A stretch of DNA of 64,000 nt from positions 186,001 through 250,000 of the forward strand of contig NZ_JAGIQA010000008.1 in NCBI RefSeq assembly GCF_017814975.1. Reading direction: 5' to 3'. The DNA is from Cupriavidus consociatus (GTDB taxonomy: Bacteria; Pseudomonadota; Gammaproteobacteria; Burkholderiales; Burkholderiaceae). How positions within the stretch are numbered: position 1 is the stretch's first letter; the number at the start of each line of letters is the position of its first letter. The position numbers and the translations under genes were made by a program. The notes beneath the pieces were generated by a model. It was not told the DNA's origin. It saw only the letters and a list, made by a program, of their open reading frames with translations, and ran no database searches. Shown here piece by piece: positions 42,673-50,542 of the stretch.

Positions 42673-42688
42673 CTAAGCCTTGGTTTAG
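42673..42688. promoter_or_regulatory. FixJ-type operator, receiver-kinase operon promoter
   Basis: CTAAGCCTTGGTTTAG, imperfect palindrome with TAAACC/GG(C/T)TTA arms. It is the closest of the four sites to the published StyR/TodT box type and suggests feedback control of the sensor operon. Confidence 0.62.
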
Positions 42689-42703
42689 GCGAGCGGATGC
42701 GCC

Positions 42704-42726
42704 CCTGGAGCCATGTCGGCTCCAGG
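42704..42726 (-). terminator. Terminator hairpin of the FixJ-type gene
   Basis: Perfect 9-bp stem CCTGGAGCC / GGCTCCAGG with a 5-base loop, 10 bases past the FixJ stop. It separates that gene from the receiver-kinase operon, which then starts from its own promoter. Confidence 0.7.
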
Positions 42727-42735
42727 TTCTGGCGG

Positions 42736-43398
42736 CTATGAGTGCTCAGCTTTCTTTGGAAGCAGGTTGAGTTTCTCCGCCATTCGGCAGAGTTCCGGGA
42801 GCGATGCCGCCTCGATCTTGCGCATCATGTTGCTCCGATGAACCTTCACCGTGGTTTCGGTGATGCCCATGTCGCCGGCAATCTGCTTGTTCAGCCGACC
42901 CTGTACGACTTGGACGAGGATCGCGCGTTCGCGCGGCGTCAGTTCTTCGAACCGTGCCCTGAGCGCGCTCAAGGACTCTTCGTTCTCGCGGCGCGCCCGA
43001 TCTCGAGCGAGCCCCACATTCACGGCATCCAGCAAATCCTGATCCCGGAACGGCTTCGTCAGAAAGTCAATGGCGCCCGCCTTCATCGCCTGCACGGTCA
43101 TCGGGATGTCGCCGTGCCCGGTGATGAAAACGATCGGAAGCTCCGCGCCCGCCGCGGCAAGATCACGCTGGAATTCCAGCCCGCTCCTCCCCGGCATTCT
43201 TACATCCAGAACTAGACAGGTAGGACCATCGGGCGGCTCGGATTTCGCGAACTCGGCTATCGACGCAAACGCTCGGACATGCAGTCCGGCTGACCGCAAG
43301 AGCCGTTCTAGGGATTGGCGAAACTCCGTGTCATCGTCGATGACCACAACACAGGTATCCGAGTTCGATGCCTCTTTCATTAGCGATCGAAGTTCCAT
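42736..43398 (-). CDS. FixJ/NarL-type response regulator
   Basis: 220 residues from MELRSLMKEAS; GGAG 8 bases upstream supports this start over the longer open frame. Receiver (about 10-125): CVVVIDDDTEFRQSLERLL, TCLVLDVRMPGRSGLEFQRDL (phospho-Asp), IVFITGHGDIPMTVQAMKAGAIDFLTKPF, which is the FixJ subfamily pattern. LuxR-type helix-turn-helix (about 155-215): ELTPRERAILVQVVQGRLNKQIAGDMGITETTVKVHRSNMMRK. It should bind the palindromic boxes found at four promoters nearby. Confidence 0.94.
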   Translation of the reverse strand: MELRSLMKEASNSDTCVVVIDDDTEFRQSLERLLRSAGLHVRAFASIAEFAKSEPPDGPTCLVLDVRMPGRSGLEFQRDLAAAGAELPIVFITGHGDIPMTVQAMKAGAIDFLTKPFRDQDLLDAVNVGLARDRARRENEESLSALRARFEELTPRERAILVQVVQGRLNKQIAGDMGITETTVKVHRSNMMRKIEAASLPELCRMAEKLNLLPKKAEHS

Positions 43399-43869
43399 TG
43401 GAAGCGCTCCATCGCCTTGCAGGTTGGCGCATGATATGCCGCAGTGGTCGATCAAGTTCCCCACGGCAGATGCGGATTTTCTCGTCTGGGTGGACCAAAC
43501 CATTCCAGCACTCTCTTCCCGCCAGCGCGCTGCCTGTCCTGGTCTTGCGACGATCGGTGGCTTGCGCACGACTGCCTGACGTTGGAACAGGCATAAGTAA
43601 CGTGTTAGGCGAAGGAGCGCGGATGTCAAGTCAAGTGGCTTCCCTAGCACCTCGGCTGCCCGATCGCGCCAGTCGCAAGGCGATGCAGGGCGGCGGAGCC
43701 GGGTGGGCGCTGGACCGATTCGCCGCAGTTGGCGCCCGCCGACTGCTACATCACTAAACATCGGTTGCTCGTGTCTTGTTTTCTTGGCTGGCGAGGGAAC
43801 GGAAAGCTCGGCGGTGGTGCGATCGACGGCCGGTCCGACGATCATGGACAAAGCGGACCGGCCGCGCGA
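43399..43869. other. Intergenic region upstream of the FixJ-type gene
   Basis: No coding region can be supported. CTAAACATCGGTT at 43754-43766 is a weak one-sided match to the FixJ-type box. The stretch holds the FixJ promoter and the 3' end region of ohr. Confidence 0.45.
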
Positions 43870-44322
43870 TCACGCTGCGACGATATTCATCGCGACGTCG
43901 ATGTTGCCGTGGACTGCCTTCGAGTATGGGCAGACCTCGTGCGCTGCGTGCGCGATGGCTTCAGCGATGTCGAGTGCGACGCCGGGCATGCTGACGTTGA
44001 ACCGGGCCTGAATGAAATAGGCGTCGCCTGTCTTGCCCAGATCGACCTCGATGTCAACGGAAAGGTCGGAGGGAAGCGCCACCTTTTTCGCCTTGGCCAC
44101 GAGGCCGAGCGCGCCGGTGTAGCAGGCCGACCAGGCGCCCGCGAACAACTGCTCAGCGGTCGGATGCATATGAATCGCCGTGAACGTGATCTCGTTACCT
44201 GCGCCGCCGGGCGTCGAGAGCTGGATGTCAATGCGTTCATCACCGCGGCGAGCGTTTTCATGACGGCTGGCTGTCGTATGAGTCTTACCTGTGAGTAGTA
44301 CGGTCTGGATCTTGGTAGTCAT
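43870..44322 (-). CDS. ohr: Organic hydroperoxide resistance protein Ohr (OsmC superfamily)
   Basis: 150 residues from MTTKIQTVLL. Reduces organic hydroperoxides with two reactive cysteines, both present: AGAWSACYTGALGLVAKAKK (peroxidatic Cys) and AHEVCPYSKAVHGNIDV (resolving Cys). LSTPGGAGNEITF and HPTAEQLFAGAW are typical Ohr segments. Not next to an OhrR gene. Instead its start lies in cassette C with a FixJ-type box 204-219 bases upstream, so it is probably controlled by the kinase/FixJ system. Confidence 0.92.
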   Translation of the reverse strand: MTTKIQTVLLTGKTHTTASRHENARRGDERIDIQLSTPGGAGNEITFTAIHMHPTAEQLFAGAWSACYTGALGLVAKAKKVALPSDLSVDIEVDLGKTGDAYFIQARFNVSMPGVALDIAEAIAHAAHEVCPYSKAVHGNIDVAMNIVAA

Positions 44323-44585
44323 TGCGAAATCCTCAGTGGTTGCGTTCGGGTGTGACTGCAAGTGTTCACAACCCGGGAGTAAGCATGCGCCGCGCTACGG
44401 TTGGCTTGTATTGCGCCGTGGTCGATCAGTTCTACCTCCTGGCATCGACGCGCCCGATTGCCACACGCGAAACGTAGTCAGTCTTCAACTAATGGGCCGA
44501 CGGCATGTGCACAGGGTTGGGCGCTCTGAACCTTAGTTGAGTGGAAGGCCGGCAGCGTGAACCTGAAGCCGCGCCGCGAAGCCAA
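44308..44585 (-). repeat. Repeated promoter/leader cassette, copy C, with kinase-end remnant
   Basis: Carries the same leader blocks as A and B. Beyond the operator it continues into a short stretch matching the last codons of the giant kinase gene (minus strand LASRRGFRFTLPAF versus RPRGAAFSFTLPCL). The copied unit was therefore kinase 3' end plus promoter plus leader. Confidence 0.75.
44526..44541. promoter_or_regulatory. FixJ-type operator, ohr promoter
   Basis: CTGAACCTTAGTTGAG aligns base for base with the boxes at 35833 and 36666, including the flanking GGTTGGGCG block upstream in the plus-strand reading. Confidence 0.65.
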
Positions 44586-45066
44586 AGGACCTTCGCCAGG
44601 AGTATCCAAGCGCCAGAAGGTGGATCTCCGTCGACGTCCGGCCTGAGTAAAGCTCTCAGGAGGTGGCGCCCGACCCGGATTGAGAAGGGAACGCGTGACG
44701 GGGACCACGACGCGAGATACCGAGCCGATGGTGCATCCCTATGCACAACGGAACCATCTACATGCAATGACATCACCCATGGCTAAGAGCGCATAGAACG
44801 GCCTATCGCTTTGGTTTAGGTGTTCTTGACCGTGGTACAAGGCCGGCATCCCTGACGACTATGGCAGTGACCGAATCGATGAATGAAGCGGTGCCATTGG
44901 AAGCTTCGGTACAGAGACACCGCTCCCCAGGTTTACGAAACACATGCGGACATCCAATTGGTGGCGGCATGTATTTCGACCAGACTGCATTCACGGTTTC
45001 GCGAGCGGTCCGAACAACCTCGGCTCAAGCCAAGCCGGATTTCATCGATATAGATTGGAGAACATC
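44586..45066. other. Intergenic region before the secreted repeat protein
   Basis: No convincing gene. TTTGGTTTAG at 44810-44819 is a half-match to the FixJ-type box and points toward the plus-strand gene at 45067, which could make that gene another target. Confidence 0.4.
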
Positions 45067-45453
45067 ATGAATGCTCGTATCGCAAGCACCCTTGCCGCGG
45101 TCGCCTTCGCTGCCGCCAGCGCGCTGACCACTCCCCTCTCCCACGCTGGAGATGTGCACGTCGGTGGAAAGAGCGCCAATCCGCATGACTACATCCAAAA
45201 CCATGGAAAGCGCGACCCGTACACCGACGGAGCACGCGTTGGGGACAAGCGTGACCCCTACACCGACGGCGCTCGGGTTGGGGATAAGCGGAATCCCTTC
45301 ACGGACGGTGCCCGCCAGGGGAATTTTGAAGTGCGCACCGAAGGTGTAAGGCTTTCGCCTGCCAAGAGGGGTTATTTCAGCATCCAGCTCGCCGGTCGAG
45401 ACCTGACTGGTGTATCGGCGCCTCCTGGCACGAGCGACCAGGCTGTGTCTTAA
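45067..45453 (+). CDS. Small secreted protein with three 13-residue DPYTDGAR repeats
   Basis: 128 residues from MNARIASTLAAV, with GGAGA upstream. Signal peptide to about residue 27 (AASALTTPLSHAG). Then KRDPYTDGARVGD, KRDPYTDGARVGD and KRNPFTDGARQGN in tandem, followed by a tail ending DQAVS. I do not recognise a named domain. A shorter relative with RDVYTDGA and RDVFTDGAR lies at 49944-50171. The acidic/hydroxyl repeats could bind a metal or a surface ligand, but that is speculation. Confidence 0.8.
   Translation: MNARIASTLAAVAFAAASALTTPLSHAGDVHVGGKSANPHDYIQNHGKRDPYTDGARVGDKRDPYTDGARVGDKRNPFTDGARQGNFEVRTEGVRLSPAKRGYFSIQLAGRDLTGVSAPPGTSDQAVS
45208..45324 (+). repeat. Three tandem 39-bp coding repeats
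   Basis: Units at 45208-45246, 45247-45285 and 45286-45324. Units 1 and 2 encode identical residues with several synonymous changes, so the peptide rather than the DNA appears conserved. Confidence 0.85.
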
Positions 45454-45950
45454 GGTGCGAGCCCGCGGCTGCTAGGTGGTAAGCGTCCTGCCCCCCGCCT
45501 TGATGGCTCCGCAAATTATTTAGGCGATTCAAGGTGTGTCCGCTCGGCCGCCGTTCGACGCGAGTGGCACTGGGTGGGCAGTCGCACCCCCGCACGGCGC
45601 AACCCGACGCGAGGCGAATCAATCACTTTTTTTTGGAGCATCCGAAGGCTTGCTCGGCAGCCTCGGAGCACGCCACCTCTCCGGCTGGCTGCGACTGGTT
45701 TGCCCGGTCGCAGCACCATGGCCAGTTTGGCCAAACGACGAGGTCGCCCCCCGTATGGCGCCAGTTCAGCCGATGGTGCTTTCCTGCCGTTTGGTCAAAG
45801 ACGTCGTGGAATGTGCCTGTTTGAGGACATCTCTGTTCGGCCAGCAAAATTGCTCTGTACATGCCGCGGCAGAGCATATCCTCCTCAAGAGTCCCTCGTT
45901 CAATCTGAATTCATCCTCTCCTGGGCAGTCTCCCCTCCTTGTGGCAGACC
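45454..45950. other. Intergenic region before the hybrid kinase
   Basis: No credible gene in either strand. GTTTGGCCAAAC (45725-45736) is a perfect 12-bp palindrome with a degenerate second copy GTTTGGTCAAAG at 45789-45800, a possible operator pair about 150-225 bases before the kinase start. Confidence 0.45.
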
Positions 45951-47543
45951 ATGCGTAAGCAACCCACGCACCGACCGGCTAAGCCATTTTCCTCAGTCTC
46001 CGGCATTCGGGAAGGCGAACAGCACTTCAGGCTGCTGGCCGACGGTATCCCTCATATCGTGCTGACCGCGGAGCCTGACGGGTGGATCGACTATTGCAAC
46101 CAGCGCTGGACCACCTATACGGGACTTACGCTTGAGCAAACACAAAGCGGTGCCTGGGAGACGGTTATACATCCGGATGATTTACAAGGCACAAGCGACA
46201 ACTGGAGGAGTTCCATCGCAAGCGGATGCGAATATGAAATTGAATTTCGCTTGAGAAGGGCCTCCGATGGTGCCTATCGATACCACCTTGCCCGCGGAGC
46301 ACCCTTTAAAGACCCCGATGGACAGGCCGTGAAGTGGTTTGCGACCTGCACAGATATCGAGGACCAAAAACGGGCGCAGACGGCGGCCGAGAGCGCTAAC
46401 CGTGCAAAATCGGATTTCCTTTCCAGCATGAGCCATGAGTTGCGGAGCCCGTTGAATGCGATCCTTGGCTTCGCGCAGTTGATGGCCTCGGATTCGCCGC
46501 CGCCGACTTCCACGCAGCAGGGCAGTATCGACCAGATTCTGAAAGCGGGCTGGCATCTGCTGGAGTTGATCAATGAGGTCCTTGATCTCGCGAAGATCGA
46601 GGCCGGGCAGGCGTCTTTGTCGCCGGAGCCGGTTTCCCTGGCCGAAGCCTTGCGCGAATGCCAAGCCATGATCGAACAGCAGGCACTGAAGCGAGGCATT
46701 CGCATGCGCTTCCCCTTATTCGATATGCCATGCTTTGTCCGTGCTGATCGCACCCGCCTGAAGCAGATCTTGCTCAATCTTCTCTCCAACGCCATCAAGT
46801 ACAACCGAGACAATGGAACAGTCGAGGTGGGCGTGACCACGGGGGACTGCATTCGCATCAGCGTGCGCGACACCGGCACGGGATTGGCACCGGAACGGTT
46901 AGCGCAACTCTTCCAGCCGTTCAACCGCCTGGGACAAGAAGCCGGCCCCGAGGAAGGCACGGGCATCGGCCTCGTGGTGGCCAAGCGCCTGGTGGAACTG
47001 ATGGAAGGAAGTATCAGTGCCCAAAGCACGGAGGGCGTGGGCACCGTATTCCGGGTCGAACTACCCGCTTCACGCCCTCCGGAATTGACGGACGAGAGCG
47101 TCGAGCTAGCGGTACCGGCGAAAGCGCAATCAGAGAACGGCCCATCGGTGCACACACTGCTGTATGTCGAGGACAACCCCGCCAACTTGAATCTGGTGGA
47201 GCAACTCATCGCGCGTAGGGCCGATATGCGCTTGCTGACCGCGGTGACCGGCACGCTCGGCGTCGAAGTTGCGCGCACTTCGCTGCCGGAAGTGATTGTG
47301 ATGGATATCCATCTGCCCGATATCAACGGCATCGAAGCGCTGGGACTCCTGCGCGAAGACCCGAAGACGGCGCACATTCCAGTCATTGCCCTCAGTGCCA
47401 ATGCGATGCCACGCGACATCGAAAAGGGCATTCGAGCAGGATTCTTCCGCTACCTTACCAAGCCGATCAAGCTCAATGAGTTCATGGAGGCGCTGAGCGC
47501 GGCGTTGGAACAGATAAAAAGTGGAACTGCTCAGAGTGAATGA
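45951..47543 (+). CDS. PAS hybrid sensor histidine kinase with C-terminal receiver
   Basis: 530 residues from the MRKQPTH methionine. PAS (about 25-145): HFRLLADGIPHIVLTAEPDGWIDYCNQRW. Kinase core: KSDFLSSMSHELRSPLNAILGFAQLM (phospho-His about 165), ILLNLLSNAIKYNRDNG, VRDTGTGLAPERLAQLFQPFNRLG, GTGIGLVVAKRLVELM. Receiver (about 400-520): LLYVEDNPANLNLVEQL, VIVMDIHLPDINGIEAL, YLTKPIKLNEFM. No membrane segment, so cytoplasmic. Its stop is 3 bases before a truncated response-regulator gene that was presumably its partner. Confidence 0.93.
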   Translation: MRKQPTHRPAKPFSSVSGIREGEQHFRLLADGIPHIVLTAEPDGWIDYCNQRWTTYTGLTLEQTQSGAWETVIHPDDLQGTSDNWRSSIASGCEYEIEFRLRRASDGAYRYHLARGAPFKDPDGQAVKWFATCTDIEDQKRAQTAAESANRAKSDFLSSMSHELRSPLNAILGFAQLMASDSPPPTSTQQGSIDQILKAGWHLLELINEVLDLAKIEAGQASLSPEPVSLAEALRECQAMIEQQALKRGIRMRFPLFDMPCFVRADRTRLKQILLNLLSNAIKYNRDNGTVEVGVTTGDCIRISVRDTGTGLAPERLAQLFQPFNRLGQEAGPEEGTGIGLVVAKRLVELMEGSISAQSTEGVGTVFRVELPASRPPELTDESVELAVPAKAQSENGPSVHTLLYVEDNPANLNLVEQLIARRADMRLLTAVTGTLGVEVARTSLPEVIVMDIHLPDINGIEALGLLREDPKTAHIPVIALSANAMPRDIEKGIRAGFFRYLTKPIKLNEFMEALSAALEQIKSGTAQSE

Positions 47544-47546
47544 TGC

Positions 47547-47747
47547 ATGACGCGCTATATGATCAGTTCATCCGACATTCTTGAAGCAAGCATCTTGGTC
47601 GTCGACGATCTGGAGGCCAATGTCCTGTTGCTGGAGCAAGTGCTACACAGGGCCGGCTACGCTTGCGTTGCGTCCACCATGGATCCGCATGCGGTTTGCG
47701 AGCTTCACCACCAGAACCATCGTCCGCTGCAGCCGACCCAGCAATGA
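47547..47747 (+). pseudogene. Truncated response regulator (RpfG-like N-terminus)
   Basis: Starts like a receiver, SDILEASILVVDDLEANVLLLEQVLHRAGYACVASTMDP, then HAVCELHHQNH, and breaks before the phospho-accepting Asp (the usual YDLILLDLQMPG is absent), running into PLQPTQQ and a stop. In related gene orders a full receiver with an HD-GYP or other output follows this kinase type. The hybrid kinase has probably lost its partner here. Confidence 0.78.
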
Positions 47748-48004
47748 TTTCGCCTCCTCAAGAGCAGGCCCAGCGAGCCCACATCAAGGCCGTCTCTCTG
47801 GAACTGGGCTATTTCGGTGACGGTGGCTGGTACCCCTCCCTCGTTCTGCACTACAAGTTGCAAGGTGATACGCATGGCCGCCCTCCTCCCGTGGAGGCTG
47901 CGGCGACCAGTCTACCCCTCGAGGTGTCGCAACCGATCATTGACGATCTGACGATCAAAGCGACGATCCAGCCAAGTCAGCCACCTGTCGACCTCATCGC
48001 GTAA
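47744..48004 (+). CDS. Hypothetical protein, 86 residues
   Basis: MISPPQEQAQRAHIKAVSLELG, then YFGDGGWYPSLVLHYKLQGD, gives plausible protein composition, but I recognise no family. It overlaps, on the other strand, a frame at 47912-48187 (AEVPNPVIVADCPVDF-like start region and EFRDWIESLREGPIVLEDL) that also looks protein-like; at most one is likely to be real. It lies in a zone of gene erosion. Confidence 0.35.
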   Translation: MISPPQEQAQRAHIKAVSLELGYFGDGGWYPSLVLHYKLQGDTHGRPPPVEAAATSLPLEVSQPIIDDLTIKATIQPSQPPVDLIA

Positions 48005-48181
48005 GTCTTCCAGCACAATAGGACCCTCGCGCAGCGACTCGATCCAATCGCGGAACTCATATTCACTGTGTTCGCGAAAGTCGACTGGACAATCTGCGAC
48101 GATGACGGGATTCGGTACCTCTGGCGCATCAATCTGGACGTGGTGCGGCGCTGAGGATGCAGCCGATCCACGAAACCGCCT

Positions 48182-48239
48182 ATCCAACGCTGCCGGCTGA
48201 ACCGGTAACGATAGCGGACTTGCCTGCGAGTTTGCTCAT
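48182..48239 (-). pseudogene. First codons of a lost SDR gene
   Basis: After a good ribosome site (AGGAAGAG) comes MSKLAGKSAIVTGSAGSVG and then a stop. This is the nucleotide-binding start of a short-chain dehydrogenase with everything else gone. It follows the MaoC-like gene on the same strand, as an SDR does in fatty-acid-like catabolic clusters. Confidence 0.7.
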
Positions 48240-48277
48240 GTTGTCTCTTCCTTTGCGATAGATAGTTGTTGGAAAAA

Positions 48278-48778
48278 TCAGCTCATCGCCACGGTGGCCT
48301 CGCCCAGCAGCTTGTCTTCGCCGTACTGGTTGGTGCCCTTGATCGCGACTTTGACGCGCTTTTCACCATTAGCCTCGAACTTCTCGACGATTTCACCGCA
48401 GGTCGGCTGGTTGCCGAGGTGCGTAATGCCGGTAAAGCGAATGGCCACGTTGCGCAGTGCGGTCTGCGGGACCCAGCCCGTCAGCAGGCGGCCGAGGTAG
48501 GCCGCCGACAGCATGCCGTGAGCGAACACGTCCGGCATGCGTGCTTTGCGAGCGAAGTCGATGTCGATATGGATGGGATTGTGGTCGCCGGACGTGCCGG
48601 CGTAGAGGGCCAACGCGGTGCGGTTGATCGCCGGCAGCGCCCGCGGGGGCGGTTTGTCGCCAACGTTCACTTCCGGGCTCGCTTCGCCGGTTGCTTTGGC
48701 AAAGAAGCGCAGACGCCCTTCTCCACCTCGATGGCCCCCCTTGGCCAAGGCCAGTCCAATCATGCTCTTGTCAGCCAT
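48278..48778 (-). CDS. MaoC-like dehydratase, apparently a two-gene chimera
   Basis: 166 residues from MADKSMIGLALA with AAGGAG upstream. Hot-dog-fold hydratase: FAHGMLSAAYLGRLLTG and the catalytic ALYAGTSGDHNPIHIDIDFARKARMPDVF. The first 35 residues (to RLRFFAKATGE) look like the start of a FAS1_DH-type MaoC protein. From VNVGDKPPPRALPAINRTALALYAG on, it resembles the start of a separate MaoC gene. I infer a deletion that fused two neighbouring genes in frame. It may still be active, since the C-terminal hot-dog domain is complete. Confidence 0.78.
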   Translation of the reverse strand: MADKSMIGLALAKGGHRGGEGRLRFFAKATGEASPEVNVGDKPPPRALPAINRTALALYAGTSGDHNPIHIDIDFARKARMPDVFAHGMLSAAYLGRLLTGWVPQTALRNVAIRFTGITHLGNQPTCGEIVEKFEANGEKRVKVAIKGTNQYGEDKLLGEATVAMS

Positions 48779-48971
48779 TTGATCTCCTTTCGATAATTGA
48801 GGCAGCACACGGGTCCAGCCACACGCCGCCTGGATGCCGTTCAGCCTCGCCCGTACAGCGTCACGACAGATGCCACGCTTGCACGACTTGCAGGCCGACA
48901 CATTGACACTCTGACAGGCACAATCGAACGGCTAAGGGGTCGGGTACAGACGGAAGTACGCCTGCCCCGCT

Positions 48972-49277
48972 TCAATAGAGACATAGCATCAGGGAAGATT
49001 CAGAGCATGCTCTTGGGCAACGCCTTGAGTTGCGAGACGTAGGGGCTGGTGCCCACATCTCAGCTAATGCAATCGCCTGCATCAGCGCACGATATTCTCC
49101 ATATTGATTGGCGTTGAGGGCCGCGACCACTTTCGTGGCGAATACTGCAGGCTCGACACCTGCGTGGTTGCTGAGTTTGACAAGGTTGGAGCAGGCTTCG
49201 TCAAAGATCACGCTGATTTCCCAGCCTTCTTCCGTTGTGCGTTCGTAGACTGTCTCGGCGAGCGCGATAAGTCCCAC
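48972..49277 (-). pseudogene. Fragment resembling the C-terminus of a DUF6880-like protein
   Basis: TVYERTTEEGWEISVIFDEACSNLVKLSNHAGVEPAVFATKVVAALNANQYGEYRALMQAI is clearly protein-like. The end is frameshifted: a neighbouring frame continues DVGTSPYVSQLKALPKSML to a stop near 49009. No upstream part is recognisable. The similarity to DUF6880 is from memory and weak. Confidence 0.45.
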
Positions 49278-49537
49278 ATCAGAGCTCTGCCCCCTCGCTC
49301 GCCATCAAACATAACCCCCAGCGCGCTGGCAATTTTTCGGTGTACGGACGTTATGTTTAAATAGCCGCCGCGTGGCCTGCCCTTTGTTGAGGGGCATCTG
49401 CCAAGGCGCAACTGGACCTGATGAATGAACCCGCTCCTCATGCACAGCCCGGAGCGCCCAGCGCATTGCCATCGCTCTGATGGATAGCCGAGAGATTGCT
49501 AAATATACGGGATTCCCGGTCGGAGACAGCGTGCGAG

Positions 49538-49735
49538 TCAGTGACCGGTATGCCAATCCTCGACCGTCAGTTGCGCGACGCGGGCGAACTCCCGGATATT
49601 GTGCGTCACGAGAATCAGATTACGCGCCCTCGCCTGCCCCGCAATCAAGACGTCATAAGGGCCGATCGGCGTACCCACCGCCGCCAGCTGCGCGCGAATC
49701 TCTCCAAAGGGCGGATTCGACGAAACCGGATGCAA
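49538..49735 (-). pseudogene. C-terminal half of a VapC-type PIN toxin
   Basis: Reads EIRAQLAAVGTPIGPYDVLIAGQARARNLILVTHNIREFARV, then AQLTVEDW, the standard end of VapC with GTPIGPYD and THNxREF motifs. The N-terminal half with the first catalytic Asp is missing, and no VapB antitoxin gene is adjacent. Inactive remnant. Confidence 0.78.
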
Positions 49736-49943
49736 GGGCTACCCGGTTCGGAAAGCGGTCGCTGCGGTTTACGACAATTTCCGAACACTCGCCATGTGCG
49801 CGACGGCGTCGCCAGGCGCGCCTTACTGGACCCGGTGTATCGCGTTGAGAAGCCCCCCGCAAAGAGAGATTCTCTCGGGGGGACTGAAATTGTCGCACAG
49901 AGCTCGCGACCATCACATCGTGGCTTCATTAAGCCGTCGGCAC

Positions 49944-50171
49944 CTATTTTTGTGAGCGCTCTTCGATATACCCATCGCGGTTGGTGATTCTCGCGCCGTC
50001 CGTAAACACATCCCGCCGACCGGTGCTTGCCCTGCCACCATTGGTGTAGGGAGGTTCCTGCGCCTTCACAGCGCCATCGGTATAGACATCCCGCATCCCG
50101 ATGCCGGCATGGGCTACCCCAGCACCGAGCGCGGCAATTGCCGCAATGAGTGATAAGACGTTCTTCAGCAT
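49944..50171 (-). CDS. Small secreted protein with xYTDGA repeats
   Basis: 75 residues with GGAGTGG upstream of MLKNVLSLIAAIAALGAGVAHAG (signal peptide). The mature part has MRDVYTDGAVKAQ, PYTNGGRASTG and RRDVFTDGARITN, the same motif as the larger protein at 45067. It faces the other way and lies about 4.5 kb away. Same unknown family, probably a periplasmic or surface protein. Confidence 0.78.
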   Translation of the reverse strand: MLKNVLSLIAAIAALGAGVAHAGIGMRDVYTDGAVKAQEPPYTNGGRASTGRRDVFTDGARITNRDGYIEERSQK

Positions 50172-50542
50172 TTTCCACTCCTTTTCAGGTGGTTACAGGG
50201 TTCCGTTCACTTTGACGTGTGCGCTGCAGGACTGAGCCAGCACGCCGCATGGTCTTGACTCAGACAGGCGAGTGCTTGTCCTTGAGATGTAGTGTGCGCA
50301 ATAGAACTCACGCATTGATCCGTTAAAGATCAAATTTTCATCACAGCGCACCACTGAGTGCCTCTGAGTCCTTCCATGCAGGCGCAATAAAGCCAGTCAC
50401 GTCGACGATCATGCTCGATCGTGTCCGGGCGAAAATGCAGCATCGGAAGCAAGGTCTGGTCTTGTGGCGCCGCCCATGGCGCGTCAGGCGGCGACAAAAG
50501 ACGTCGCCGGCAAGCAGCGTTCGCGCATAGCCCGTCTCTGCG
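50172..50542. other. Non-coding stretch
   Basis: I see no gene, repeat or hairpin that I can support between the secreted-protein start and the sensor 3' end; it presumably holds the secreted-protein promoter. Confidence 0.4.

Noticed and set aside
45208..45324. CRISPR-like or satellite DNA repeat
   Set aside because: The three 39-bp units are in frame within a secreted protein and vary at silent positions, so they are coding repeats.
47912..48187. Minus-strand gene of 91 codons overlapping the hypothetical at 47744
   Set aside because: Protein-like in part, but with no ribosome site or recognisable family; not called as a separate gene.
49305..49556. Minus-strand gene of 83 codons beginning MAYRSLTRTLSP
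   Set aside because: Arg/Ser/Pro-rich with no motif, lying between the DUF6880-like fragment and the VapC remnant in eroded DNA.
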